From Theocolax elegans (Eukaryota > Arthropoda > Insecta > Hymenoptera > Cerocephalidae): DNA of 64,000 nucleotides. Under the pieces are notes generated by a model. That model ran no database searches and was not told the origin of the DNA. It saw nothing but the letters and a program-made list of their open reading frames with translations. The stretch's first letter is position 1; each line of letters begins with the position of its first letter. Where the stretch lies: the NCBI GenBank assembly GCA_026168455.1, contig CM047429.1, positions 3,531,720 to 3,595,719 of the forward strand, written 5' to 3'. This document shows, piece after piece, positions 45,725-57,718 of the stretch. The translations under genes were made by a program, and so were the position numbers.

Positions 45725-46365
45725 GAATACTTGACCTCCGGGAAACGAATCTTATCCTAACTTTGGTATGTCTTTTGTATTGTAGAAATATGAAGAAAGC
45801 CAGATTATTGCTTGCCAATGCCAACTTTCACGAAAGTTATTTGTAATCTAACAATTATTTCAATCAAAAATACTTTTACTTTGATCGCTTATTACCCTTA
45901 AACAAATAAAGATAGACACACAAACCAGAAACCAAAACAAAGTTGAATTCAAGTAGATATAGTTTATTTTGAGCATAGTTATGAAGGAAATAAGAAATAA
46001 AGAATTTTAGGCCAAAAGTTACAATAAATTGTTTATATTAAATTTTGTTCAAAATTTCTTCAATTTCTTATTTCCTTCATAACTTTACTTTTAATTGAGC
46101 AAGTAAAGCTTCTTTTTCTCAAACCATATCTACTTGAACTCAGCTTTCTTTTGATTTTTGGTTTGAGTGTCTATCTCGGTTTCTGGGTTATAAGGGATCA
46201 AAGTATAAATAATTTTCAGTGAAATTATTGTTAGATATCGAGTAACTTTCATGAAAAAGCCATTGGCAAGTAATAACTTGGCTTTTTTCATATTTCTACA
46301 TTACAAAAGGTATACCAAAGTTAGGATAAGATCCGTTTCCCGGAGATCAAGTACTCCCCGTGTCA
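45725..46365. repeat. Large inverted repeat following the SINE head
   Basis: 45725-45990 and 46060-46365 are inverted copies (shared ends ACTTGACCTCCGGGAAACG versus the inverse CCCGGAGATCAAGTACTCC; TTGCTTGCCAATGCC versus its inverse). Only the left arm has the tRNA-like head. It looks like two SINE bodies inserted tail to tail, or a foldback. Confidence 0.75.
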
Positions 46366-46579
46366 GTTCACTTCCTTTTGATTCGCGCTGAGAAACTTGG
46401 TAACAGGTGTGAGAGAATATTGACTTAGAATATTTACTTCTAAATTCGGAACAACATAGCTTTTGGTGCACAAGATCAAAGTGAACAGCAAACAGGATGA
46501 AGCTTGTTTGATGTTGTGAAGATATTATCGTATCAGAGGGAATAACGCAACACCGTCCCGCGCCATTCGGGAGTGTTTG

Positions 46580-46760
46580 TTTTGTACATACGGATGATAT
46601 AATTATTTTTTCTCAAACAATAGAGGAACACATACAGAAATTAAAAATTGTAGTTAAAAAAATTAAGATTGCGGGTTTAAAACTAGAACAAGTAAATGTA
46701 AATTTTTTCAAAAAGAATTTATTTTGGCGAAATGCTCTAATAGTTTATTTTGTAATTAGC
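46580..46760 (+). pseudogene. Ty3/Gypsy-type RT fragment
   Basis: Reads HTDDIIIFSQTIEEHIQKL, then GLKLEQVNVNFFKK with one frame, matching the catalytic YxDD block and the downstream helix of Gypsy RTs (Y replaced by T). Only ~60 residues remain. Sequence before it (46366-46579) is unassigned. Confidence 0.72.
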
Positions 46761-46765
46761 CTACA

Positions 46766-47035
46766 TTAGCTACTATAGCCGCAGGTACTCCGAAATAACA
46801 GATTATTCTTTCGGTCAAGGCGCAAGCTATTTCCTTCGCTGTTGCTGCTTTTACCGGGATTAATATAACACACGATCAACCAGGCTTGTGCTGATAAGAT
46901 GTATCTATATCCGTTCATACCCTGTGGTAAGGGCCCGTAAAACTCTAATGACAATTGTGTAAACAGTAAGAATGGGGTGTTACTTATAACATGAGGAAGT
47001 TTAGTTTTTAGACTTACAAGTTTTGTGGCGTACAC
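46766..47035 (-). pseudogene. Ty3/Gypsy-type integrase fragment
   Basis: A 90-residue minus-strand frame: FTQLSLEFYGPLPQGMNGYR and YILSAQAWLIVCYI match the start of an rve integrase core (usual form: D.YGPLP..G..YILSAQDGLTRY). The catalytic Asp positions read E and A, so it is dead. The orientation is opposite to the RT fragment beside it, showing rearrangement. Confidence 0.72.
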
Positions 47036-47518
47036 GGCTATTGTTTAATTTAATTTATTAAATTTACTGATTTAAAAAGCTAGGGTTCTGTCTTCCATGA
47101 CGTTACAAAATAACTTTTCGCAAAGAGAAAGATTCACTAGTAAGCCGAAGCCTACGCTGGTTCCTTATTTTAAAGATTGTAATTAAATTAATTAATTATT
47201 ATTTAAGATTGCTTCAATTATTTATAATATTATTATATATAATAATTTATTCTGATGTTTAAAATCAGTTGTAAATATAGTTTTACTTAATCTATTAACT
47301 ATTTTACATTATTTACATGAAATTCATGCATATGCATTTTTGCATCATGTACATTTCTTCAATTTTACAACTTATAAAATATTTTTCATTTTATTCTAAT
47401 CATTATTGCTTTTCGCAATAGAATTTATTTATAATTTTTTTTTGTATTTTTAATTATTTTTTACAACGCATTGAACTTTAATCTAGTTCTTTATCTAATA
47501 AAAAAACTTATTTTCCCA
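47036..47518. other. A+T-rich interval, nothing recognised
   Basis: No frame, repeat or element end identified. Confidence 0.5.
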
Positions 47519-48236
47519 CACACAAAGAAATTTCGGCATTGGGAGATCCCAACTAAATAAAATATACGATTCCCAATACTCATTTGAATTATATGCTACA
47601 AAAATCGCAATGTATAAATACCAAATTAAGAATACAGCAGTTCAAATAAAACCTAGCTTGTAGCATTATCAAAATAGGAATAAAGTATACCTAAGCTGGG
47701 CGTCACTGAACACCAAGAATCATTCAATTCTCTCATTCCCCCGTCCGTAACACTGTATGCCAGAGTTGGGAGCATGGCGTGCCCAAGTCAGGGTTAAAGA
47801 AATACCAGTTGTATTTGAAGTGTATACATCTTTTGTTTTGATTGCAGTAAGCCCAAGGATGATTGTATTACAAAATAAAATATTTGTATACTATTTTATC
47901 AATTAAATGATATTATTTTAAAATAGAACATAAACATTGTTGTAATAATAATGTAAATAAATACATAATACCTGTATATAATGAAGTATATTATAACCTT
48001 CAAATTACAATGATGGGCATTTATAGTGCCCAATACGGGTTCTACAATATTGAACTCACCACTCAATAGCGGTAATTCCAACTTGGAAGCGCAGAGCTCC
48101 CATGATTGAAGCACCTTAATCCGGATAGTCTTTCAATTAACCGACCTCTTATTTGTTATTTCAGAATTACTATTATTTGGGAATACGGAATTGTAAGTTA
48201 GGTTGGGATCTCCCAATGCCGAAATTTCTTTGTGTG
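47519..48236. mobile_element. 718-bp TIR element (CACACAAAGAAATTTCGG ends)
   Basis: A ~35-bp perfect terminal inverted repeat (47519-47553 and 48201-48236) bounds an internal region without a transposase. CA precedes the left end and follows the right end. A non-autonomous DNA transposon of unknown superfamily. Confidence 0.82.
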
Positions 48237-48354
48237 CATATTTAAAATATAAATCAAATGTATAATCCGCTTTCTGCATTTGGTAAAAATAAAATAAAAT
48301 ATTTTTTCATTTTTAATTTGATTTGCAATTCATAAATATCACATCTTATATATA

Positions 48355-48620
48355 TTATATATAATTAAGAAGGATCCACGTTTTTCACCGGTTCTCCGAT
48401 TCTTCGCTTTAGAAATGCGTCTATTTTATTATTGATTACATTACATATTTTATATAACCATATTGTAGAAGTTACAATTATTATTAGGCCTTAAAATTTT
48501 TGGGACTTAATATTTTGGGGCTTAGATTTCTTGGGTTTTAATATTTTTGGGTCTTACTATCTTTGTGTCTTACAACTTTAGGCCCTCATATTTTAGGCTT
48601 TTAACTTTTGGAAATTAAAT
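48355..48620. repeat. Diverged Polinton subterminal-repeat fragment
   Basis: CACCGGTTCTCCGATTCTTC, followed by repeated TTTTTGGG-CTTA units, resembles the inner inverted repeat and GGCCTTA array at 23131-23590, at lower identity. No gene. The flanking stretch 48621-48850 shows nothing. Confidence 0.6.
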
Positions 48621-48849
48621 CTTTAGTTATCAATTTGAAATCAATTTTCAACTATATTTATTTTTGTAATATTATTCGCGGGAAAAAGTTTGGGGGCATA
48701 CAACTCAGAAGTTAACAGTAGTCCAGAATTCGTAAAGTATTCAGTTCATCTCAAATCAGTAATCAACAAACACGATAATCGGTGTTCTCTTTATTATAAT
48801 AAGCTGCTTCCAGTCTAATTTTCCCTGACTTTCGTATGACGTCAAACCC

Positions 48850-49313
48850 GATGTGACATCATCTTTTGAGTAAATGTTTTACGAATCTCTGTCGTCACGT
48901 TGTAATAGACCGTTTTTGTAAATGGATATTTTGAAGAAAAAGGGATTACGAGGGAGGACGAAAAGGAAAAGGAAAACAAAACTGATGCAGGACTCAACCA
49001 GTATAGTCAAGTGTATTGCAGCACACCTAGGGGAGTCCATACATAGTATGTGTCGATACCGACACACAGACAAAAAAGGCTACCAGATTCAACTCGTGGT
49101 CAGGTGTATTGCACCTCACCCGGGGAGTCCGGCAGTGAGTGCCGAAAATGATTCTCGATGCGGCTTATATAGCCTGTGACACTGCTCCCTGCTCACTGGC
49201 CCCCACCCGGTAATATTATAGTTTAATTAGTTTTAATAAATCTTTTAATAAAATCTATCTAAATCATTTATTCACGTGCACCCTGATCCAGTGCACCGTG
49301 ACAATATTTCAGT
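48850..49313 (+). repeat. LTR-like sequence, boundaries uncertain
   Basis: Contains a ~33-bp block repeated within it (GTCAAGTGTATTGCAGCAC at about 49007 and GTCAGGTGTATTGCACCTC at about 49099), a TATATA/polyA-like middle, and ends GCACCGTGACA at 49313. The composition and ending suggest an LTR, but no matching start or duplication was found. A ~75-percent inverse copy of part of it lies at 50575-50650. Confidence 0.5.
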
Positions 49314-49946
49314 AAAAGAATTGCTTAATTTTTTTAATATGTTCAATTCTGTACTTATATATTTTCTATTAAGTTATAAAATGTTACCTTCTTCAAAATA
49401 AAAATTATTTACTTGCAATTTTAATTCACCCTATTTTCAACTGGTATTATAATTAGCTAACTTCTACGGGTAAATAATTCCTCGTTAATAACATGAAGTA
49501 AAAAATTATTGTATTAAATGTTTAGTAAACGTAGAATATGTCGATAAAATCATAAAAATTGGATAGCAATGTACAAAAAACTAAGAATAATAAAATGTTT
49601 AATAATCATTTTATCTATTTTTTTACCGCAAATCTAATTATAATTATACCGATTTCTACACTTATAAAAATATCTATTTTTGAGTAAACATAAACTTTAA
49701 TAAATATGAAGTATTGTTCGTTATTTCGATGAACATTAATAAATTGTATTAAATAAACATCCATATAACTAAATTAATTCGAAATTACTTATACATATTT
49801 ACCAAATTTGTTTTAAAAAATTATCATCTTTTTGGTGATGTACTGAAGTGGTTATAAATCAATGAGCATTGTTTAATATCAGCAGGTAATGATTTCATAA
49901 TTTTTTAAAAATTTTGAAATAATTATTTTAAAAAATTTTGAAATCA
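49314..49946. other. A+T-rich interval, nothing recognised
   Basis: No frame or repeat beyond short homopolymers. Confidence 0.5.
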
Positions 49947-49950
49947 TTAA

Positions 49951-50224
49951 GGGGATGTCGGAGCTATAGCCTCCATCAAAAGCCGCTCGATCTCGCGGCT
50001 TCGAATGGCGCTGCAGTCAGGTGTCGATTTCTACGATAAACATACTTTAAACATAAATTATAAATTTTGCAGCTACATAGAGCTGTTGAAAGATACTTTC
50101 CCCCCTAGCTATGACTAAACTTAAGGTAATTATAATATTACTCTTGGCAGCAAATGTTTATTTTTTTTTAAAAATGTGAAATACGTTGCGTATAGCATTA
50201 CGGCATATATAGATTCATTGAATA
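49951..50224. mobile_element. Half copy of the TTAA palindromic MITE
   Basis: ~93 percent identical to 19462-19735, preceded by TTAA (49947-49950). It ends near the palindrome centre with no second arm, so half was lost. What follows (50225-50570) is unassigned. Confidence 0.85.
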
Positions 50225-50574
50225 TGAGAACAGGTTTTAAAATAAAGTTAAAATAATGAACTTCGCTTTGCGAATCTCAATGAATCGCATGAAATAGTAC
50301 AACGTACACGATTTAACAATTAACCCTTTATTATACACACATAAAATTACAATTTGAGTATATATTTATTCTTAAAATAATATTTATTACAGACTTTACG
50401 TTTTGTTAATCGTTAAGCTAGGAACATTTTCAAATTTGTTTATTCCTACTTCCTAATGATATATTTCGTATTAATAGAAATACAATGTCAATTAGTTAAT
50501 AGTGCCGTCGAGTGGTGTCGCTGTAGGCTCCATAGGCATAGACTATGAGCGTCGGCAACTGAAAGTAACACAGA

Positions 50575-50650
50575 ACGCGAGTCATTTTCGGCACTCCCAA
50601 GGTCCCAGGGTCAGATGCAATACACCTGTCTACGGGTTGAATATAGTAGT
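50575..50650 (-). repeat. Inverse fragment of the 48850-49313 LTR-like repeat
   Basis: The block with TCATTTTCGGCACTC and GCAATACACCTG matches the reverse complement of about 49085-49160. Confidence 0.6.
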
Positions 50651-50789
50651 ATTAGTAAATATAGTAGAAATAGTAGTATAAGTGCTTATATTTTTCATAT
50701 AAATATCTTGCATTTTTAGGATTGTGAAAAATGCAAATAAATGCAAATAATCGACAAAGAGCAGTAGGAAAGTGTAATTGCGTTGCTTC

Positions 50790-51149
50790 CTCTAAACATC
50801 TACCCCACTATTGATCCTCATTAACTGAATACTTAGCTATAGCAGCTTCATAAAAAAAGGGATATATTACACCATCAACGTTATGTAAATCTTCGAAATG
50901 AAGTTACTCCTTTTACATGTATAAGTAACAATCTAATAAAATATCTTTCATGATTTTTTGGATTAAACAAATACATTCTACTTAATAAAGGTATATTTGT
51001 TTTTTTTTCTTTTATTCCATGTTTTTAACTTTTTCATTTCGTATTCTTTACCTTGTTTAAAGTAAATTTCCTGTTCGCCTTTACTATGAATAGCTTATAA
51101 AATGTAAATCTGTACATACTTTCTGGCGGACATAGATATCTTCTATTAA
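50790..51149 (-). pseudogene. Helitron 3 Rep fragment (C-terminal side)
   Basis: Minus strand: ICPPESMYRF just before the inserted element, then the HGIKEKKT linker, LLSRMYLFNPKNHERYFIRL and LLIHVKGVTSF. These match the linker frames of Helitrons 1 and 2 (for example 28904-29260). It stops near 50790, where the helicase part should follow. Confidence 0.82.
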
Positions 51150-52246
51150 GGGGGTCTCATACTCAATTCTGCGATTTTACCGTTCTGACCACCGGTAATG
51201 CTGGTTATATGTAAGAAATAATAACTATCATCAAGAGCGCCATCTATGGCAAGTCGTAATCGAAGTGATCGTAGATGGCGCCATTGATGTCCAGAGCATC
51301 GTAATAAAATAGTGTGACTATTTTTTTCCAATATAAAAATTAAAAAATAACGTATTTCACTTATACGCATTTTCTATTATCTATTATAATCCATATTTCG
51401 ATATATACATAAATAATAAATGTTACGTATATTTGGTTTACGGAATTTGTACGTATTTCAATTATACGTATTTATTTTTTTTACATACTGAAAAAATACG
51501 ACATTACACTCAAGACCAACGATAGCAGAACCCAAGGGAGCAGAGCACGGCTCGCAAGTCGATTTTTGATCCGCTCCCTTGGGTTGATCGATAGATATGC
51601 CGGATTCTTGCAGCAGTACGTTTTCTTTTACATTGAATCTATGATAAATACGTAGTACGGTTCAATTTGCCATGTCGAAAATTCAACTAGTCATAATATG
51701 AGTATCAGTAAGACACGTATTAAAAAATTTTATAGGAGTCAAATCAAATTATTTTGCTCGGCTATTTGTCTCGAGTCTGAAACAAATGCGCATGCGCGAT
51801 TTCGATAGTGGCGGCGTCGAAAGCATATTCTAGCTTGCCATGATCCGTGCGTACTGCCATCTAGCGTACAATATTCTTTTAATAATGATAATAAAACTAC
51901 TTTTAGTTTTATAAAACTATGCAAAACAAACAGTTAGATGCCCTTTATTAAATAATTATTTACTTCTATACAAAGTTTCAAGTCATTTTATTGATACGTG
52001 TAAGAGAAAACCTTGTACGAAAATTTCATTATGTGGACGCCGCAGATAGTGTTTTTTATAGAAGGTTTTCTCTTCAATACCTCAATATAATAAATAGAAA
52101 CTTTGCACAGTGATACATAACTACAAAAGAAAGGGCACCTATCTTCTAGTTTGTCGAAATTCTTTATATTTATCTAGATTGAAGTATTTTTCAACCATAC
52201 TATCACTCTATTGGCTCGGTCGGTAAAAATTGAGTATGAGACCCCC
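51150..52246. mobile_element. 1097-bp TTAA-flanked TIR element
   Basis: Ends GGGGGTCTCATACTCAATT and its exact inverse, flanked by TTAA (51146-51149 and 52247-52250). Joining the flanks restores the Helitron Rep sequence continuously, confirming a clean insertion. The interior has no transposase; short inverted segments lie at 51970-52110. PiggyBac-type by target site. Confidence 0.92.
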
Positions 52247-52250
52247 TTAA

Positions 52251-52513
52251 TATACTGTTTCCTCTCATCGTAGTCATATTCATTTTTTAATATTTTAGGA
52301 ATTGTTAAAATTTTCATTAAATTTGACATCAGTACCTCGTATTTCAATAAATGCACAGTCATGTCCTTTATAACAATATTTAAATAAATATTTTATGCAT
52401 TGTACAGTAGAACATACTTCTACGTTAATGTGACAATTAAAATTTAATAGCAAATAAGGGTTATATGGAAAAGCAAATCGATTATCTGCTAATCTTTTAT
52501 AATTTTTACCTTT
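52251..52513 (-). pseudogene. Helitron 3 Rep fragment (tyrosine region)
   Basis: Minus strand: ADNRFAFPYNPYLLLNFNCH, INVEVCSTVQCIKYLF and KYCYKGHDCAFIEIRGTDVK, holding the intact catalytic-tyrosine region YLFKYCYKG. Bounded by the TTAA element on one side and by an LTR on the other. Confidence 0.88.
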
Positions 52514-53090
52514 TGTAACGGGGTGGGTACTGGGGAATGTAAGGCCCCGGTCAGGCCCAATCTGTCCCAACTTACCAACCTTAAGTGTACAGTCCCACGA
52601 TGCGGCCGAGAATCACTTTGATTCCCGTGCAATGCCGTTAACAACGTTAAACACCTCGTTTGACTTTAATATTGTGTGTTGGGCCCTATGCCCAAAAACG
52701 GGATACGAAATATTAAATAGACACGCGGGTCTAAACGAGGTGCACTACTTACCGCGAATCTGAATATTTCGTATCGGCGTAAAAAGGCTGACCAACGCAG
52801 AGAGAGCTTGGCCTCGGGATTACCTCTCTCACTCCAACGGTCGGGAAGGCTGCCGACTCCTGGCTTCCTTCTTTCCCTTACTGTGGGACGTGCTGCTACG
52901 CACGCCGACGTGGAGATTGGTGGTGAGAAATATCTCACACCCACATACAAGATTCACCGACACTTCAGTTCTTTTATCACGTAAAAGATATCACACCGGC
53001 TTCAAAACACGTTGTTGTAGCCGTGCGCGCGCATCCTTCTCTATACTCTTTTCGATTACTCACCTGATCGGTAACTCGCTTACCGTTATA
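52514..53090 (-). repeat. Solo LTR, 577 bp, with CTTT target duplication
   Basis: Starts TGTAACGGGG and ends CCGTTATA, flanked by CTTT (52510-52513 and 53091-53094). The uninterrupted Helitron 2 sequence contains the same site once, which confirms a 4-bp duplication of the Ty3/Gypsy kind. The terminal CA is mutated to TA. The strand is nominal. Confidence 0.88.
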
Positions 53091-53094
53091 CTTT

Positions 53095-54390
53095 ATAACT
53101 AATTTACTTAGTATCATTTCTTCGTATATAAGATGGATAACTAGATGAATTAAAAGTTGTTCTGTTATGAAAACTTTAAGAAAAGTTTTTCATACATTTT
53201 TTTGTGTCTTTATTCATACAGGGATAACTTGTATTCTGTATTCCGAAGGACCGTGTATTATTAATTCTTTTATAATATTATGTAATTGAGGATAAATATC
53301 TTCATTTGGAATTTCTGCATTTATAAGTTTATCAACTTTTTCATGATTATTAATTTAGCATTTTCATCTAAAAATAATAGCATATGCATGTGTGTAAGCA
53401 TAAGTGTAAACACATTTCCTCAAACATCTTCTAACTACCAATTTTTTAAATTCGTTAACTTTTTGTTGAAATATTTTAACAACAATATCTGGTCTGTCAA
53501 TTGTAGTTTCATATTCCTCTAGATTATCTGTTATTTCTTTCCAGTTTGGATTGCATGTAACTGCCATAAATTATTCAAGCTTTCCATAACGATTTACTAA
53601 ACTCATTGAATCAATATAATTTTGTTTTAAGAATCTTGGACTGTCGATAAAATTTGATGAAAGAATAATATTTTTCCAATTTTTACATTTTCAGTTTCTT
53701 TCCTTTTATGTAAATAATCCATTACGCTTTTATAAAAATCGCTTCTTAAAATATCTTGATTTTTTTTATAAAATATAATCTTGTGGTTTTCACTTTTAAA
53801 AAAGCATCGATTTCTGCCTGTTAAGAAACTTTTCCTAAATTAAGATACGGATTAAAACCATTTCTTACAGAAAGTCTATAATTATAAAAGTGTAAAGTTG
53901 AAATGTTATTATTTTTATTTTTGCATTTCATATTAGGCATCTATCCGTATCCTCCATTTGGATAAATAAGTTAATAAGTCATAGGATCAGTGTGTTATCA
54001 TTTTTTCCTACAAATACCATCGCTACTTCATTGCAAGTACTTCATTATATGTACTTGTATCTAATTTTTCATTACTTAGAAGCTAATTCATTACCTAGAA
54101 CATATAACTGTCTATATTTTCTACCTTTATTTTCTTTTAGGTTCAAAGCAAACACGTTGTGATATATTTCACCACAAACTCTTAGAATTTTGCGGTCCAT
54201 TACTAAACAACTTATAAAAATTATCTCCAAAGCTTGCCAAAGCTAAAGCATTATTCTATATTTGAATATAGTTACGAAAATCAATACTTTCTTGTGATAG
54301 TCCAGTATCTAATTGTTTTAACTCATTTGAACATGGAGGATTTTCCGACAAATACATTAAATTGAAAAATGTGTACATCGAGTGCTGGTA
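53095..54390 (-). pseudogene. Helitron 3 Rep N-terminal and HUH region
   Basis: Minus strand from 54390: ELKQLDTGLSQESIDFRNYI, LASFGDNF, then the YPNGGYG and YRLSVRNGFNPYLNLGK block (53870-53960), KIGKMIL-type segments, TCNPNWKEITDNLEEYETTI (53364-53567) and a degraded YAYTHAYAIIF where the HUH box should be (first His lost to Tyr). Frameshifts are frequent. Order and orientation agree with the fragments at 52251 and 50790. Confidence 0.8.
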
Positions 54391-55090
54391 GCTCGTACGC
54401 CTTTTTGTATATTCTGCTCCCTTCGTAATCGACTTTGTTTCCTTTTGTTAATGCCTTGACTAATAATTTATTCATTGGTGGTGAAGGTACGTATGTTATC
54501 TAAGCTTTTTCCTTTGGCGTTACATTGCTATTGAGCGACACATTCTGTCAGAATATCCTTACTTCTCGTCCACATTAAATCTTGTGCAGACATTCGTTAA
54601 AATGTAGTCGAATCAGCTGTGTAAACCATAAATAAAACTCTTCAATTGAGGTTCTTAGTGCTAATACTTCTCCTTTTGCGTATTTTGCTGACGCGTCGGT
54701 TCTGTTTTTCGTGCATTTATAATCGCTATCTGTATCTTCCTTAGTTGATTTGTCGCGTTTCGCGATTTTTACGCATAATTCGAGCTTGTGGATTCTGACA
54801 GCTTCTAAAATCGTTGTTTGAAGTATATTGTTACTTTCCTACTTTTCGGGGAATTCGTAAAATTGTGCACACAGAAGGTCCGGGTTGATTTCTTCTTCAT
54901 ATAGCACTTGGTTTAACAGTAGAGCATCAACGCTACAATTCTTTTCGCCTGGTCAGTATATTACAGTATATTACAAAAACGTATCCTTGAAGTGAAGCTT
55001 TTAATTGAATGAAATGAATAAGTAATGAAAAAATTGGTCTTTCACAAAAACAACAACTAACAACTCCTCATCGTAAGTTGAAGAACGCAA
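54391..55090 (-). pseudogene. Unassigned retroelement-like coding relic
   Basis: On the minus strand, short open stretches such as LYEEEINPDLLCAQFYEFPE, ILEAVRIHKLELCVKIAKRD and VLALRTSIEEFYLWFTQLIR (54600-54920) show coding-like composition. The position next to a Gypsy pol relic on the same strand suggests a gag remnant, but no diagnostic motif (for example CCHC) is visible. Confidence 0.4.
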
Positions 55091-55321
55091 CTATCTAGAC
55101 AACGAGATATATATGCACATGGCCAATCCTAGCCTAGTTCGCCTTGGCTAAGAATGCTTTGGATTGCGAAATCAACTTTAAAGCGCATCTTTTAATACGC
55201 TAAATGACTTGTTCCTTTGCCCATACGAATGGTTCGCCTTCTTGCAAGAGCTTTAACAGATGTTATGCTATTTTAGCGAATTTTTTGTTAAACCTCTGGT
55301 AGAATTCTACAATTCCTTTCC
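55090..55321 (-). pseudogene. Ty3/Gypsy pol, RT/RNase H connection region
   Basis: Minus strand: VEFYQRFNKKFAKIA, then LLQEGEPFVWAKEQ and IKRCALKLISQSKAF, matching the connection segment F..YRRFI..FAKIA..L..LL....PF.W...Q before RNase H in Gypsy elements. Separated from the RT palm by the foldback at 55322-55775. Confidence 0.72.
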
Positions 55322-55775
55322 ACCGAATGGACTTTTCATCAAATGCACTTTTCACCGAATGGACTTTTCGCCGTATAGACATTTCACCGAATAATGTATT
55401 TTTGTTTTCTTATTTCTAGGTTATTGAGTTATTGGAGTTACTTTATAATTAAATAATATGTTGTAATAATATATTGTTAGTGATATTCACTAAACATTCC
55501 TTTTTAGCGCGGAAATTTACATGTTATTGATGACTATATCTCACAATATATTAATAATGTATGATATAATGCAATAATATATTTTTATTTATGGGTTTAT
55601 TGGGTTATTGGTTATTAAAACTACGTATTAAACATCACCGGTTTATAGAAACATCATAAACTTACTTTAAAAAAATTTGTAAATTCAACTATATTCGGTG
55701 AAATGGATTCGGTGAAATGGATTCGGTGAAATGTCTTTCGGTCAAATGTCATTCGGTGAAAAGTCCGGTTACCCT
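55322..55775. mobile_element. Foldback element with CCGAATGGACTTTT-type arms
   Basis: The left arm (55322-55395) has three runs of CACCGAATGGACTTTT or close variants; the right arm (55694-55775) has four inverse runs of ATTCGGTGAAAAGTCC or variants. The centre is A+T-rich. Inserted in the Gypsy pol relic, whose frame continues on both sides. The ends are approximate. Confidence 0.78.
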
Positions 55776-55789
55776 TTTTTTGCGTTTGC

Positions 55790-56328
55790 AGTTGTTGGAT
55801 ATCTACGTATGGCTTCCGGTTTTTCAGGATATTTTATTTTGCCAATATCTACTATGTCCTAATAGACTGGCTTCGTTTTAAAAAAAACTAACACTTTTTG
55901 GTCCTATAGTACGATTATAGTCTACAATACGTTACAGGGCTCTTCTAATGCGGTTTCTGTGTTCTTCGAGCGATTCGGCGTAGACCATTATATCGTCAAG
56001 ATATACCTGTCCTTTTTGGCCCTGTAAACCTGCCATAGCAATAGACATAGCTCGTGAAAAGATCGCGGACGCGTCTCTTAAACCCATAGCCATTCTCTTG
56101 CATTGTAAGTGTTGTTGCGCATAGGTACCAAGAGATGTAGAGGACGCAGTGTAGCCATAACAGTTATAAATACTCTAAAATGTCTTGCAAATGGCAGAGG
56201 GTGACAGCTACTTGTCGTTGCTTCATATAACTGCTTAAAGTCCGTTACTAATTTCCATTTTATATTTCCTTACGCATCCGGTTTTTTCGGTACAATCTAC
56301 ATAGGAGACGAATAATCTGCGATAGATG
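55790..56328 (-). pseudogene. Ty3/Gypsy reverse transcriptase palm
   Basis: Minus strand: SPMWIVPKKPDA (with one stop), IKWKLVTDFKQLYE, MAMGLRDASAIFSRAMSIAM and the catalytic block GQVYLDDIMVYAESLEEHRNR. YLDD is the Gypsy form of YxDD and is intact. Frameshifts near 56150-56200. The N-terminal RT residues lie beyond the next inserted element at 58431. Confidence 0.85.
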
Positions 56329-56859
56329 CCCCAATAGACAGAGTTGCACAGACAAAACTTCGTTAAAACTTGCTACACAATTTTTGAAAACAACTTGTGT
56401 TAAACTTGCTAACAAGACATTACATAATAGTGACGTGTACCTAAATTTTATGTAAAATTGTTTAAAAAAGGTGCAACAAATAATTGCTATAAATTTGCTA
56501 ACTAATAAGGACGCAGATTTAGATTAATTTGTTATTTAACTCTGCTGCACGAGTTGATATAATTTTGGTATATATTTGCTAAGAAATATATCATAATCTG
56601 AGAAATTCTATTTCAGCAAATTGGTAGCAAAATTAAATCAGTAAATGCTTACATAGTGCAGTATACTGCAACAAAATTTGATGATAATTTGTTGCTATTT
56701 TGCTATCATGAAAATAATAATTTCAATGTATTTTTTATTGAAGAAAATCTGTGTTTTTGTGAAGTAGTTCAAGTTTTGTTACTTTTTTTGCAATTTTAAG
56801 AGTCTAACACATTTACTAGTTGTGGCGATGCGACGTGCGATCTAGAAAAAGGAAAGTCA

Positions 56860-56899
<40 letters not shown>

Positions 56900-57678
56900 G
56901 AAAAAATGCAAGTCGATGTCGGTAACAAAGGAACTTATATGCGTATATAATAAGTATGCCGCTTTGTTTTGACATATCGAAATTTCCGCTCTGACATTCG
57001 CTATCATATAACTGTCTATAGTTTAAAAAATGATATGCCATTGAAAATTTAATCATAATATATTTTATCAAGATCTAGATCATGTAATCGTCGATCCGTA
57101 CGTAGATCTCCATCTCACCACTCATCAAGGAATGCATCACTAATTAGTAGTCGATCTTTGTCAAAAAAAGTACGAAAATCTCAATGTGTATCTCAAAATC
57201 AATCAAGATCTAGATCATGTGATCGTCGAGCTGCACGTAGGTCTACATCTCATCACTCATCAAGTTCTGCATCACCAACTAATCACCAATCTTTGCCAAA
57301 AAGACTACGAAAATCCCAATATCAGTATAAAAATCGATCAAGTTCTAGATCGCTTGATGGTCGATTTACGCGTAGGTCCTCATCTCATGACTTATCAAGA
57401 GCTTTATTACCATTGAATAATCAATTTTTGTTACAAAGTGTACCAAAGATTAATTAAATCAGACTAAAATAAATCAGAACGCAAGTCTGCATCTCGATCG
57501 TCGTCAACGACTTCCTTTTCAACGTCTTCCCCATGTAATAAATCAACTTTTAGATCTTCATCCAGATCTCCAACTGATGACATCTCACCTAGAGTTAAAA
57601 ATTGAACTATAAATCAAATTGTTAAGAATGAAGTTTCATTCAAAAAGTTTATACCGTGAATGAAAATTCTCTAAAATA

Positions 57679-57718
<40 letters not shown>

